Part shown: one piece after another, positions 51,275-62,000 of the stretch | Layout of the letters: every line of letters begins with the position of its first letter | Numbering within the stretch: the first letter of the stretch is position 1 | Assembly (NCBI GenBank): GCA_902765855.1 | Contig: CACXBF010000002.1 | Coordinates: 152,225 to 216,224 of the forward strand | DNA: 64,000 nt | Reading direction: 5' to 3' | Source of the DNA: an uncultured Ruminococcus sp. | Lineage (GTDB): Bacteria > Bacillota > Clostridia > Oscillospirales > Acutalibacteraceae | The notes under the pieces: model-generated | What the model was told of the DNA's origin: nothing | Database searches by the model: none | What the model saw: only the letters and a program-made list of their open reading frames with translations | Position numbers and translations under genes: made by a program

Positions 51275-52978
51275 ATGAACAGCAAAAAAACAGTTTCAAC
51301 TGTTTTGGCGGCAGCACTGGTTCTTAGTGTGACATCAAGTGCTGCATTTGCGTCAAACAGCAGTAAAAATTCCGCAGACTATGTTTACGGTACAATGAAG
51401 ATTTCGTATCACGATTTCTATTTAGGAGAAAATGTTGATACAACAAAAGGTGTTACAAGCACTGATTATGTTGATGCAGTAAGCTCTGCTACTATGAATA
51501 AGTATAAAAATCAAAGCCTCAATGCAGGTACATATACTTCAGAAAATGCAGATAACACAATGGGATATATCAACGGTGTTATTTTCCCCGTAAAAGTTTC
51601 AGCAGAAGATTATGCAGAACTTAAATCAGCAAGCAATTTTGACGAGCTTGGCTTTACAGAACTTACAGAAGCTCCGGCAGTATATAAGGAACTTACAGTA
51701 GATAATGGTGTTCTTTCCTTTGGTGAAGCAGAAGGAAAAACAGAAACTGTAGATGCAAGCTATACATTCTCAACAAACTCAAGATATGGTGACTATCAGA
51801 TTTCCTTTAGTGATGTAAACAATATTTTCAATGATAATGTTGTTTATGGCGTAGTTCTTGAAACAGCAGAAGGCGATGATTACGGTCTTTATTCACAGGA
51901 GAATATCTGGAGAAATACCGAGCTTGCATGGTCAACAGGTTTTACAACAGAAGCACATGGTTGCCCACTTCGTTCAGAACCTTATGAAGCAATTATGGGT
52001 GAAACTCTTGATAATGTACAGTATATCACAGCTAACGGCATCTATAATTTCACAATGAATCAATATGTTGCAATCAAGCACAATGGTAACATTAATGTTA
52101 ATGATGCTTATATTACAGACGGTTCAACAAGTTGCCTTATAAGCGATATTCCAAACGATTTTGAACCACAGGTTACAGTCGAGGGACTTGATTGCACATA
52201 TAGCAACGATAAACTCAATTTCACAAATGCAATCCCTAATAAGTATACAGCAGTTTTGTCTGATGCAAAGGGCAAATATGCAAGTGTTTCAACAGATTTC
52301 ACACTCAAGACAACCGCTCAGGCATCACTCAAAGACGGTCAACTTCTTCTTGATAATAAGACAGACGGTGTTGCAGATTATATCTCAGCATTCACATCTA
52401 TTGCTATAACTGACCCTAATGGCGATGTTATTAAGTATATCGAAAAAGAAAGAGGCAAGCCTACTTACACAGCGGATATATTTGATGCAAATGGTGTTAT
52501 AGATGTTGATGCACAGTATACAGCTGCTACAACAACCGGTAAAGGTCCAAGTGCTGTAACAACTTACGAATACGGCCCTGTATTCGGTATAGACGGAGAA
52601 TATCAGATTGTTATTCAGGCGAATGGTTATGATACTGCTACACTTTCTTATACAGTAAACAGAGAACCATCTGCTCCTGAATCATCAGAGGAATCTTCAA
52701 ACAATGAGCCTTCAAACGAAGATTCAAATGTTGTTTCTGACGAGTCATCAAATGAGCCATCAGAGCCAAGTGATGTTGAAAGCTCAGAAGAGTCATCAAA
52801 GAATGAGCCTTCCGAAGTAAATAGCAATGCAGATGATACAAATAGCACAAATACATCTAACGGCAAAGACGCTGGAACAGTTGCAACAGGAGCAAGCGAA
52901 ACAGCTGCGGGAATTGCACTTGTCTTTATCGTAGCTGCATTGGTCGCATCAATTCTTTACAGATTTAATAAATCTTAA
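51275..52978 (+). CDS. Surface-anchored Tp47-domain-like protein in the flavin locus
   Basis: 567 residues. Signal peptide ~1-27 (ending AAFA). Residues ~35-120 contain YGTMKISYHDFYLGE and VDAVSSATMNKYKN, resembling the penicillin-binding Tp47 lipoprotein domain of Treponema and relatives in Clostridia; two or three beta domains follow (~120-455). A Ser/Glu/Asn-rich stalk (~460-535) and C-terminal membrane helix (~541-562) with short basic tail anchor it to the surface. Sortase use is unclear. Regulated by the same operator as the FMN protein. Function is not known; penicillin binding is not implied. Confidence 0.65.
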   Translation: MNSKKTVSTVLAAALVLSVTSSAAFASNSSKNSADYVYGTMKISYHDFYLGENVDTTKGVTSTDYVDAVSSATMNKYKNQSLNAGTYTSENADNTMGYINGVIFPVKVSAEDYAELKSASNFDELGFTELTEAPAVYKELTVDNGVLSFGEAEGKTETVDASYTFSTNSRYGDYQISFSDVNNIFNDNVVYGVVLETAEGDDYGLYSQENIWRNTELAWSTGFTTEAHGCPLRSEPYEAIMGETLDNVQYITANGIYNFTMNQYVAIKHNGNINVNDAYITDGSTSCLISDIPNDFEPQVTVEGLDCTYSNDKLNFTNAIPNKYTAVLSDAKGKYASVSTDFTLKTTAQASLKDGQLLLDNKTDGVADYISAFTSIAITDPNGDVIKYIEKERGKPTYTADIFDANGVIDVDAQYTAATTTGKGPSAVTTYEYGPVFGIDGEYQIVIQANGYDTATLSYTVNREPSAPESSEESSNNEPSNEDSNVVSDESSNEPSEPSDVESSEESSKNEPSEVNSNADDTNSTNTSNGKDAGTVATGASETAAGIALVFIVAALVASILYRFNKS

Positions 52979-53008
52979 ATTTTAAAATTTAACCATAATC
53001 TATGAAAT

Positions 53009-53044
53009 AAAACTGGCATCGTTTTTCGGTGCCAGTTTTATTTT
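53009..53044 (+). terminator. Terminator of Tp47-like gene
   Basis: AAAACTGGCA (53009-53018) pairs with TGCCAGTTTT (53030-53039), then ATTTT. Confidence 0.88.
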
Positions 53045-53045
53045 A

Positions 53046-53398
53046 TTGCGAGCCGCCGTTCCCAAAACAATTAAAAGTTTTGCTCAAACTTTTTCAAAAG
53101 CTTGCAAGGTCGAGGGACGGAGTCACTCGTGGGTTTTAAGGGCGAAGCCCTTAAGCGACGAGCCGCCGCGACCAAGACGCGTAATCGCTCGGCTTTGCCT
53201 CACTCGCAGTTTATTAGATAAGATTGTTGCCGCGGTCGATGAAACTACCGATAAACTAACAGATTAAGTGTAGGGGCGAAAAGAGCAATAAATGTTTGGA
53301 CTTCGCCCTTAAAAACCACCAAAGGCTTTGCCGTAGGTAACTACCTTTGGAATCCGCAAGCCTTTAAAAAAGCTTGACCTAAACTTTAAGTGTCTTTT
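53046..53398. repeat. Mosaic palindromic intergenic repeat, block 8 (degenerate)
   Basis: Contains GAGGGACGGAGTCACTC with a broken stem (~53112), TTAAGGGC-GAA-GCCCTTAA (~53137), GGC-TTT-GCC (~53190), and a CCAAAGGC unit whose second arm is interrupted by extra bases (CCAAAGGCTTTGCC then TACCTTTGG, ~53319-53351). An open frame at 53046-53267 is produced by these repeats. Confidence 0.85.
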
Positions 53399-53442
53399 AG
53401 TAATTTTATAAGTAAATAAGTATTTATCTGTTATATTTTTTG

Positions 53443-53451
53443 TGATATAAT
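53443..53451 (+). promoter_or_regulatory. Extended -10 promoter of DUF5682 operon
   Basis: TGATATAAT (TG-N-TATAAT) with no clear -35, ~40 nt before the start codon. Confidence 0.55.
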
Positions 53452-53490
53452 TATTGTATTACTTTATGCCATAATTGAGGTTGCTGACAT

Positions 53491-55899
53491 ATGGAAGAAA
53501 TTTTGCGTAATAAAGATATATTTAAAATAATCCCGTTTGATTATGAACAAAATATTTTGTTTTTTCCGATAAGGCATCATAGCCCCGCTTGTTCTTATCA
53601 CTTAATAAAAACAATAGAAAAATATAAGCCTGATTGTATTCTTGTTGAAGGTCCGCAAAACGCAAACCGACTGATTCCGATATTAACTGATGAAGATACG
53701 AATATGCCGGTTGCATTTTATTATTTCTATAAGGACAAGGGGAAGTTGATTGATGAAAATGCTGATAGTTATAAATGTTACTATCCATTTTTGAATACGT
53801 CACCTGAATATAACGCACTGTTAGAAGCGAAAAGGCTAAATATCACAGGTAGTTTTATAGATTTGCCATATGGCGAAATTTTGATAAACACAAAAGCTGA
53901 TACAGGAATACGCAAAGAAAGTGAAATTCCAAACTATAATGACGATTATTATTTATCAGAAAATAAAGTTTTTGATGCTATATGCGAAAAAACTCATATG
54001 CGTAGCTTTGAGGAATTTTGGGAGAAATTCTTTGAGATAGACGCATTGTTTATGGATACAGAAGATTTCGTTGCGAGAATGATGTCATATTGCTATCTTA
54101 CCAGACAGAATACCCCTAAAAATATTATGGAAAACGATGGATGTTTGGTTCGTGAAAGCTTTATGGCTAAAAATATCCTTGAAGCTGCAAAAATTCATAA
54201 AAAAGTTTTGGTAGTAACAGGCGGATTTCATAGCTATGGACTTTATAGTCTTATCAATTCCGAAAAGGAAATCAAGTCGCCAAGACTGCACCATTTTGAC
54301 GAAAAACAGCAGAATGTATACGCTATGGCGTATACACTTGAGGCGGCAGACGCTCTGAACGGTTATGCGTCAGGTATGCAAAATCCCGGATTTTATGAAA
54401 GTGTATGGAAGAAAATTAAAACCAATTCGGATTCTATAGAAACTGTCTATGAAAATACAGTTTTTGATATTTTGCTCAAAACCGCAAAACAAGCAAGCAA
54501 AGAAAAATTGCTAATCACAATGTCGGATATACTCTCCGCCGTAACAATGTATAACGGACTTCGCCTTATAAGAGATAAAAAATCCGTTGGACTTTATGAG
54601 CTATACGATTCTGTACAAAGCTGTTTTATAAAAGGTGAAGTTAATTCTGCAAGTGACTTGCCATTAAGAATACTAAGCAAAATTGCTACTGGTTCGGGAA
54701 TAGGCAAGCTTTGTCAGACAGAAGATAAAATTCCGCTTATAGCTGATTTTGAGGAACAATGCAAAAAATATCGCCTGAAAGTGAATATTGCTATTGAGCA
54801 GAAAGTAGAGCTTGATATTTTTGCAAAGAAAAATCATATGGAGATAAGTCGATTTTTCTATCGTATGAATTTCTTAAAGACAGGTTTTGCAAAGCGTTTG
54901 AAGGGTTCAGATATCGTAAATAATGTTGATAGAAGTCGTGTAAGAGAGATATGGACATATGCAAGAAATATAGCTACAGATACAGCCTTAATTGATTCAA
55001 GTGCTTATGGTGCGACTATTGAGGAAGCTTGTAGAATTATTGCTGCAAGGCAGTTGAGAAGTGAACAACGATGCAGTGAATCAGCAAAGCTATATGTAGA
55101 ATGTTTTCTTATGGGGATAGATATTTCAGCGGAATTTGCTGAACATATGAATGATATTATCATAAATGATGGCGACTTTTTCTCAATAGGAAAGGCTATT
55201 TATTACTTTAATATGCTTATTTCTCTAAAAAAACTATATGGCATTGATAATTCCGAAAGTGAATATTTCCTTGAAAAGTGCTTTAGTCGAATTGTAATTA
55301 TGCTCCCCTCGATAATAAATATAAATTCCGATAGGGCAGAGGAGTGTATTAAGATTTGCAGAATATTATACAATCTTTCTTGTGAGGGAATATTGTCAGA
55401 CAGATTTCCTGAACTAATTCAAGCGTTCAAGGATATGATTGAAAAGGATAATCCGGAACCGGCTTTATATGGTGCTGTTCTTGGCTTACTTTATGGATAT
55501 GATGCGAATTATAAGTCAGAAATCAGTAATGCACTTTTTGGTTATCTTACAGGAAGTGATGAGCTTAAAAAGCAAGGAGCGATATTTCTGCGAGGAGCTT
55601 TTTCAACAGCAAGAGATATAGTTCTTGTTGGCTATGAATTTATAAAGATGATAGATAGCCTTATAAATTCACTTTTAATAAATGACTTTATGGAGGTTAT
55701 GCCGGAATTAAGACTTGCGTTCAGTAAATTTACCCCCTCAGAAACAGATAAAATTGCAGAAAAAGCAGCGTCACTTTATGAAAAATCAAGTTCAGATTTG
55801 AAAAAAGACTTTGTAATCTATGATGATATTTATGCACTTGGAGTTGAACTTGATAAGCAAATTTGTGAAGATATTTCTACGGAGGAAAAATATGTCTGA
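53491..55899 (+). CDS. DUF5682 family protein
   Basis: 802-residue soluble protein. The N-terminal domain (~18-260) has FFPIRHHSPACSYHL (~25-39), CILVEGPQNANRL (~50-62) and VVTGGFHSYGL (~241-251), the DUF5682 pattern that recalls TraB/ChaN-type folds. The remainder is helical. DUF5682 genes occur with VWA, SWIM and MoxR genes in predicted NTP-dependent protein complexes of unknown role. Its end overlaps the VWA gene by 8 bp. The ribosome site before the ATG is weak (GAGG at long spacing). Confidence 0.82.
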   Translation: MEEILRNKDIFKIIPFDYEQNILFFPIRHHSPACSYHLIKTIEKYKPDCILVEGPQNANRLIPILTDEDTNMPVAFYYFYKDKGKLIDENADSYKCYYPFLNTSPEYNALLEAKRLNITGSFIDLPYGEILINTKADTGIRKESEIPNYNDDYYLSENKVFDAICEKTHMRSFEEFWEKFFEIDALFMDTEDFVARMMSYCYLTRQNTPKNIMENDGCLVRESFMAKNILEAAKIHKKVLVVTGGFHSYGLYSLINSEKEIKSPRLHHFDEKQQNVYAMAYTLEAADALNGYASGMQNPGFYESVWKKIKTNSDSIETVYENTVFDILLKTAKQASKEKLLITMSDILSAVTMYNGLRLIRDKKSVGLYELYDSVQSCFIKGEVNSASDLPLRILSKIATGSGIGKLCQTEDKIPLIADFEEQCKKYRLKVNIAIEQKVELDIFAKKNHMEISRFFYRMNFLKTGFAKRLKGSDIVNNVDRSRVREIWTYARNIATDTALIDSSAYGATIEEACRIIAARQLRSEQRCSESAKLYVECFLMGIDISAEFAEHMNDIIINDGDFFSIGKAIYYFNMLISLKKLYGIDNSESEYFLEKCFSRIVIMLPSIININSDRAEECIKICRILYNLSCEGILSDRFPELIQAFKDMIEKDNPEPALYGAVLGLLYGYDANYKSEISNALFGYLTGSDELKKQGAIFLRGAFSTARDIVLVGYEFIKMIDSLINSLLINDFMEVMPELRLAFSKFTPSETDKIAEKAASLYEKSSSDLKKDFVIYDDIYALGVELDKQICEDISTEEKYV

Positions 55900-57025
55900 A
55901 AATTACGATAAAAATCAAAGTTTAAATAGATGGCGTCTTATACTCGGCAAAAATTCCGAAAACCATATAGATTTTTCAGGCTCATATAGCGATGATATTT
56001 CCTACGAGGATATGGAAAATACACTTGATTTTCTCTATTCAATGGAGTTTGGCGATGAGCTTATGCGTATTGGTGGTAATGGTCCGTCAAGACTTTATAC
56101 AGCGGATTGGATAGCAAAGGTAAGAAAGATTTTTCCGAAAAAGACAGTAGAAATTTTGGAAAAGCAAGCAATAGAGCATTTCAATCTTACAGAAATGCTT
56201 ACTGATAAAGAAGTTCTCAAGAAAATGGAACCTAATACAGATTTATTAAAGGTTATCTTGCAATTTAAACATATGATGAAAAGTGATGTCATAGACGAAG
56301 CAAAACGAATTATAAAAAAGGTTGTAGACGAGATAAGCGAGAAACTTAATCAGGATATAAGAAAGTCCTTACTCGGAAAACTTAACCGCAATATGCCTTC
56401 AAATGTCAAGTCTATGAGAAATTTTGATTTTAAGCGTACTATCCAAAGAAATCTTAAAAACTATGATACAAAAAATAATCAACTTGTTCTAAAGAATGTA
56501 TATTTCAATAGCCGTACAAAACGCTTTAATAAATGGAGCATAATAATTGCAGTTGATGAGAGCGGTTCTATGCTTGATTCTGTTATTTATAGTGCGGTTA
56601 TGGCTGGAATTTTCGCTAAACTACCAATGATAGATACAAAACTGATAATTTTCGATACAGAAATAGTTGATTTAAGCGGATATGTAGAAGACCCTGTTGA
56701 AGTCCTTATGGGTATGCAGCTTGGCGGTGGCACAGATATAGCAAAGGCATTAACTTACTGTCAGAGCCTTTGCAGTAATCCTCATAGAACGATTTTTGTT
56801 ACGGTTACGGATTTATATGAGGGCGGTAGCGTAAATACCCTGTTACATACTGCCGCAAATATTATCGGCGGAGGCAGTAAGATGATATTTCTTACCGCCC
56901 TCGATAAGCAGGCAAACCCCGATTACGACAGAAATATCGGACAGAAATTAGCTAATTTAGGGGCATTTGTCGGAGCCATGACTCCTGAACAGCTTGGCGA
57001 TTATATCGGAAAAATGATTAGCTGA
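55892..57025 (+). CDS. VWA (CoxE-like) domain protein
   Basis: 377 residues from ATG 55892 with GGAGG at good spacing; a longer frame into the upstream gene is rejected. The C-terminal von Willebrand A domain (~205-377) has an intact MIDAS: AVDESGSMLDS (~214-224), Thr in GGGTDIAKAL (~279-288) and Asp in VTVTDLYEGG (~303-312). The N-terminal half is helical. VWA proteins of this class normally work with a MoxR AAA+ ATPase as metal-dependent chaperone partners; that ATPase is not in this operon. Confidence 0.88.
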   Translation: MSENYDKNQSLNRWRLILGKNSENHIDFSGSYSDDISYEDMENTLDFLYSMEFGDELMRIGGNGPSRLYTADWIAKVRKIFPKKTVEILEKQAIEHFNLTEMLTDKEVLKKMEPNTDLLKVILQFKHMMKSDVIDEAKRIIKKVVDEISEKLNQDIRKSLLGKLNRNMPSNVKSMRNFDFKRTIQRNLKNYDTKNNQLVLKNVYFNSRTKRFNKWSIIIAVDESGSMLDSVIYSAVMAGIFAKLPMIDTKLIIFDTEIVDLSGYVEDPVEVLMGMQLGGGTDIAKALTYCQSLCSNPHRTIFVTVTDLYEGGSVNTLLHTAANIIGGGSKMIFLTALDKQANPDYDRNIGQKLANLGAFVGAMTPEQLGDYIGKMIS

Positions 57026-57038
57026 GAGAGGGTGAAGT

Positions 57039-59078
57039 ATGTCAGAATTAAATAATATAATCAGTACAACCGATGATGATTACCTTATCGGTCTTACAAA
57101 TAAAGGTACTCTTAAAAGAGCCTATAAGGACTTGGAAGAGGCTGAAATTTCCGCAGAATATAGCGACTCGAAAATAGAAGTAAGTGTTGCTGACCAGAAA
57201 TGCAGTATTGTATCTCCGCTTGGAGAAAGCAAATGTACTTGCCCGTCAAGAAGTATTTGCAGACACATTATAACCGCTATTCTTTGGCTGAAAAATAATC
57301 TTTCAGAAAGTAGTACTGAAGAAGTAAAAAAAACTCCCGAACCTGAAGTATCTACAATAAACAAAGAACTTATAGCAGAACTTTCTGAATATCCGCTCAA
57401 GCTGATTAAAAGTGCTATGAAAAAGCAGTATTTAGCTAAATTTCTTAAAAATGCCCAAAATGGAAAGTTTCCACAGCTTGAAGAAGCAAGTATGATTACA
57501 GGTGTTCTTAATGATGAGGGAATTATGGTTAAACTGATTTCTCCACTCAAATATTCCGCTTGTAGTTGTCATAGTAAGGAATTATGTAAGCATAAAGCGG
57601 CTGTAATTCTTGCGTGGCAGATTAAGAATAAAATTGTTTCGCTTGATGAGCTTGCCGACTCAAAGGACGAAAACGCTTTTGATGTCCCTGCTGTTCATAA
57701 GACCGCAAAGGAAGTCGAAAAGTTTCTTTATGATATATTTTCAAATGGACTTGTGCGAGTTTCTGACGATATTCATGAACACGCCGAGGCTATGGCTGTT
57801 ATGTGTCATAGTGCAAAAATGGCTGATTCTGAGCGTCTTATGCGTGAAATAGGCAACAGGTTAAAAGGCTATGTAATCCGTTCTCCTGAATTTGATGTTC
57901 AGATACTTTTCAGCCAGCTTATGGAGGCTTTAATTTCTATAAGAAAAATTCTTAACAGCAATTCAGAAAGCACACTTGCCGAATATATGGGTGAGTTCAA
58001 GCAAGCGTATTCAGATTCAGAAACGCTTGAGCTTATTCCGCTTGCGGTACGAAATATTTCATCAGTGTCAGGCTATGCGGGCGAAATCTATTATTTCTTG
58101 AATAAGAATACCGATAGCGAAAATAAATATCTTACATATTCAAGCGTCAGACCAACTTTTTATGAAAGTAAAAGAAATAGGGTTCAATATTCTGCACCGT
58201 GGGGACTTACGGGAAATCTCAAACAGGCTATGTCTTGTGAATTAAGATTGAAGAATCCGAAGCTTTCGGGTAATAAAATTTCCTCCTCATCAGATACCCA
58301 CGCCGAAACTCTCAGCAAGGTAAATTTAAATCAAAAGCTTGTTATAGATAGTGTTTATCGTAATTTCCGAAAAATGATAGATGAAGTTCTTGTCGGCAAA
58401 ATGACCTCAAAAGAAAATTTGGTTATGGTGACATTTGAGAAATGTATAGACTCCTTTACAGACGAAATAAGCCAAACTCACAGCATTATAGTAGAAGATT
58501 ATCTCGGACAAAGGCTTACTATAAAAGCGAGATATAAGAATGCAGGCAAGGAATTTTTTGAAATTCTGGTTAAAGTCGGCGAAATTATGAAAAATGCTTC
58601 CGAAAATCAGTATACAATTCTTGCTAATGCGTATATCAGCAATGGTGAATGTATTCTTTATCCAATAGCTATTTATGATGAAATTCATTTTTCTAAGATA
58701 AATGATAGTTCAGAGAGTCGAAATATCAATGCAAAGTCCAATTTTGGGAACTATGAATTTTTCTCTCGACTTTTTGGTGAGATTTTACAGTCTTTATGTG
58801 ATATAATTCAAAGTGGAATCAATTCCTACGATTTATACAACTGCATATATGATTTTTCTAAGGAGTGTGAGCGTTCAGGCTTGAACACGCTCTGCAGTAA
58901 AATTCTTGAGCTTTATAATATGCTAAAGAATAAAAATCATACATACAATACGGATAATACAAAGATTATCTTAAAGCTTGCAGAAATATATAATTATATT
59001 TCTGTCGGAATAGAAAAAACAGCTTTCAAACAAGCTATTTATAATTTAACAAAGGAGAATGAAGATGAATTTACTTGA
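57039..59078 (+). CDS. Protein with two SWIM zinc fingers
   Basis: 679 residues. Two CxC-x5-CxH SWIM motifs: CTCPSRSICRH (~67-77) and CSCHSKELCKH (~177-187). The rest is mainly helical with no recognised domain. SWIM fingers bind nucleic acid or protein. The double finger in an N-terminal module is the form seen in DUF5682/VWA cassettes. 13 nt after the VWA gene; its end overlaps the DUF4132 gene by 14 bp. Confidence 0.85.
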   Translation: MSELNNIISTTDDDYLIGLTNKGTLKRAYKDLEEAEISAEYSDSKIEVSVADQKCSIVSPLGESKCTCPSRSICRHIITAILWLKNNLSESSTEEVKKTPEPEVSTINKELIAELSEYPLKLIKSAMKKQYLAKFLKNAQNGKFPQLEEASMITGVLNDEGIMVKLISPLKYSACSCHSKELCKHKAAVILAWQIKNKIVSLDELADSKDENAFDVPAVHKTAKEVEKFLYDIFSNGLVRVSDDIHEHAEAMAVMCHSAKMADSERLMREIGNRLKGYVIRSPEFDVQILFSQLMEALISIRKILNSNSESTLAEYMGEFKQAYSDSETLELIPLAVRNISSVSGYAGEIYYFLNKNTDSENKYLTYSSVRPTFYESKRNRVQYSAPWGLTGNLKQAMSCELRLKNPKLSGNKISSSSDTHAETLSKVNLNQKLVIDSVYRNFRKMIDEVLVGKMTSKENLVMVTFEKCIDSFTDEISQTHSIIVEDYLGQRLTIKARYKNAGKEFFEILVKVGEIMKNASENQYTILANAYISNGECILYPIAIYDEIHFSKINDSSESRNINAKSNFGNYEFFSRLFGEILQSLCDIIQSGINSYDLYNCIYDFSKECERSGLNTLCSKILELYNMLKNKNHTYNTDNTKIILKLAEIYNYISVGIEKTAFKQAIYNLTKENEDEFT

Positions 59079-62000
59079 TAAGAACAGCCTCAAGGGTGAA
59101 GAAGGTAAGCTTTATAAGAAGATGATTGATGTTTTAATCAGTGCGGGTACTGATGATAATAACTTAAAGCTTGCCTCAGAATTTCTCAATTTTGATAATG
59201 AGATTGATTTCTCACTTCTAAAAGAAATACAAACACAGAAAAATGTCAGGCATATATCATCTGATATAGCGTGGCATTCAAAAGATATTGTTGTAAAATT
59301 TATTGAGGGCAGAACAAGCCTTGACAGAGATTATATAGATAGATATATCTTAGTAGCTAATGCTATTTTTGGTTCTGCTGCCGGATACATACTTTGGTAT
59401 TATTTGAGGTCTGATATTATAGATTTCTTTATACAATCCTTATGCAAGTATTACAGCAAGGAAGAAAGCATAGGCAGACTTATAGCAATGGCAGTAAATG
59501 ATGAAAATTATGATACTGGAGTGTCTTTAGGTTTATCCACCTTGCTTAATAGCAATGCAAAATCTTACTTTAATGCTGTAAATTATCTTAATTACAGATA
59601 TGAAGCTTCGGAATATACTATTTATTCCTTAGGTTTTTTGAATTTAAATTCTGATGAGCTTGAAGCTGATGATGAGCTTGCAAAGCAAGTAAAGACTGCG
59701 TGTTTAGAAATCTTTTCTGAAATGAGCAAATCAACCCCTTCTAAGAATTTCAAGAAATTTAAGTTTATGATGACTGTTGCTTTTATTGCCTCAAAGTTCT
59801 CTAAAAATATAGAAATAAAGCTAAGCAATATGGCTAAAGGTGAAGAGAGCGGCGTTCTTGTAGGAATTTTTAATAGTATGAGAATAAATGGATATATAGA
59901 AAATAATATAGATAGGCTCTTTAATATTCTTAACTTAAAAGATAGTAATGAAAAGACTGTAAAGGAGTGTATAGCGGTTGCAGCAAGATTTATATTTAAC
60001 GATGCAACAAGATTTGCATTTAACGGTGCAATAGGCTTTGCATATAATAAAGGTTATTATTCTACTTGTGGAGTAGAATTTTTACAAAATTGTGCTGTTG
60101 ACTTTCCTGATGAATATATCTCTCTTATATGCTCAGAATCATTCAGTCAGACAGATATATGCGGTTATTTCCCATCACTTTATAATATATTAAAAAGTCA
60201 AAATCCAGAGTCTCTCGAAAAAGCTGAAATCAATCGTTCAGAAGTATTAAGGAGATTGAGCATAGGGGTCATAACTAAATTTTTAGATGTTCCGAATGAT
60301 TGTTACTTAGCAGTAAGAGATTACTTATCCGGCAAAGATGAACTCTCTAAATTAGAGCCATATTTTGATAAGCTAAATAACAAATTGAAAATGTACGAGT
60401 TTGCGATATTAGGCAGGGCTGATTTGATAAATGAAGCCGCTAAAGCTGATTCTGATTTTGCAAAAAGATATTATGTACTTTTAGGTCTTACTCATGCTTC
60501 ATTACTTGCTAATTATCAAAACATCAATCGTGAAGATACAGACGCAACAATCAGAATACTCAGAAAGTATATTACAGCCTTTAAAGAGGAAGGACTTCCG
60601 CTAAAGTACCGCTTCAAGGCATATGAGTGCATACTTGAATGGGACGAATTAAAGCCTTTTATCAATATATTTGCTAAAGAAATGACAGGCGATTTTGAGG
60701 AATACAAGGTTTGCAAGAAAATGGGCGTTAAATCAAGACTGATTTATGTAGAATATCTTCACAAACGAATAAAAGCTCATATAAATGAAGACGCTTGCAG
60801 AGAAGAACTTTTCAGTATGTTCGGTGACGCTTCATCAGAAGTAAGAACCCATATTGTAGAAATCGTAGCAAAAGACAAGAGCGAAGAGAACAAAGAAAAG
60901 GTTTTGAATATGCTTTCTGCAAAAAAGGCAGCCGCAAGAGATACTGCACTTTGCATTATTGAAGCATGGGGAGCAGAGAATTTCCGGGATATTCTACTTG
61001 AAATGATAGAGCGTGAAAAGACCGCTAAGGTTATAGATAAGATTCATTCTATGCTTGCGATTAGTTCAAGCAGTTCAAATTCGGAAGAAGAAGCTAGTCC
61101 AACTATGATTGTAGATAATCTTCATAAGGGTGGCAGAAACAAAAAAGTTCTTTGGCTCTTTGAAACACCGAATAGCCCTGTTCATTTCAATAACGGAAAT
61201 TTGGCAGACGATAGATACTTACAGGCAATTCTGCTTTGCTATTCAAATATGACAAATTTCTGCATAAGCAAAGAAGCAAATATCCTTGCCGAAAATCTTA
61301 ATAAAATAGAGCTTGAAAATTTTGCTCTTGAAATTTTCATCAAGTGGATTCAAGGCAATGCTGAAGCTAAGAAAAAGTGGATTCTTTATTTTGCAAGTAT
61401 ATATGGCGGTTTCAATATGATAGAGTTTTTCCAGAAATATATCAAGGAATGGTCGGAGGCAGCTCGTGGAGCTATTGCCGCAGAGGCTGTTATGGCTCTT
61501 GCATTGAACGGAAGTTCAGACGCACTTATGGCTGTTGATAATATCGCCCATAAATTCAAACATAAGCAGGTTAAATCTGCCGCAAACCAAGCTTTACAAA
61601 ATGCCGCTGATATACTCGGCATTACAAAAGAAGAGCTTGGCGACAAAATTGTTCCAAATCTCGGCTTTGACGAAAATATGGAGCGTATTTTTGATTACGG
61701 AACAAGAAAGTTCAAAGTTTATCTGAATACAGCACTTGAGCTTGAAGTTTATGACGAAAAGGATAAGAAGCTTAAAACACTTCCAACCGTTGGTGCAAAG
61801 GATACAGAGGATATTGCAAAGGCATCGAATGCAGAGTTTAAGCAAATGAAGAAACAGCTTAAAAATGTTGTCAAAATACAGAAACTTCGTCTTGAAACGG
61901 CTATGCTTGCAGATAGACGCTGGACAGTTGATGCGTGGGAAAGCCTTTTCGTTAAGAATCCTGTTATGCATAAATTTGCTATGGGTTTGATATGGATAGC

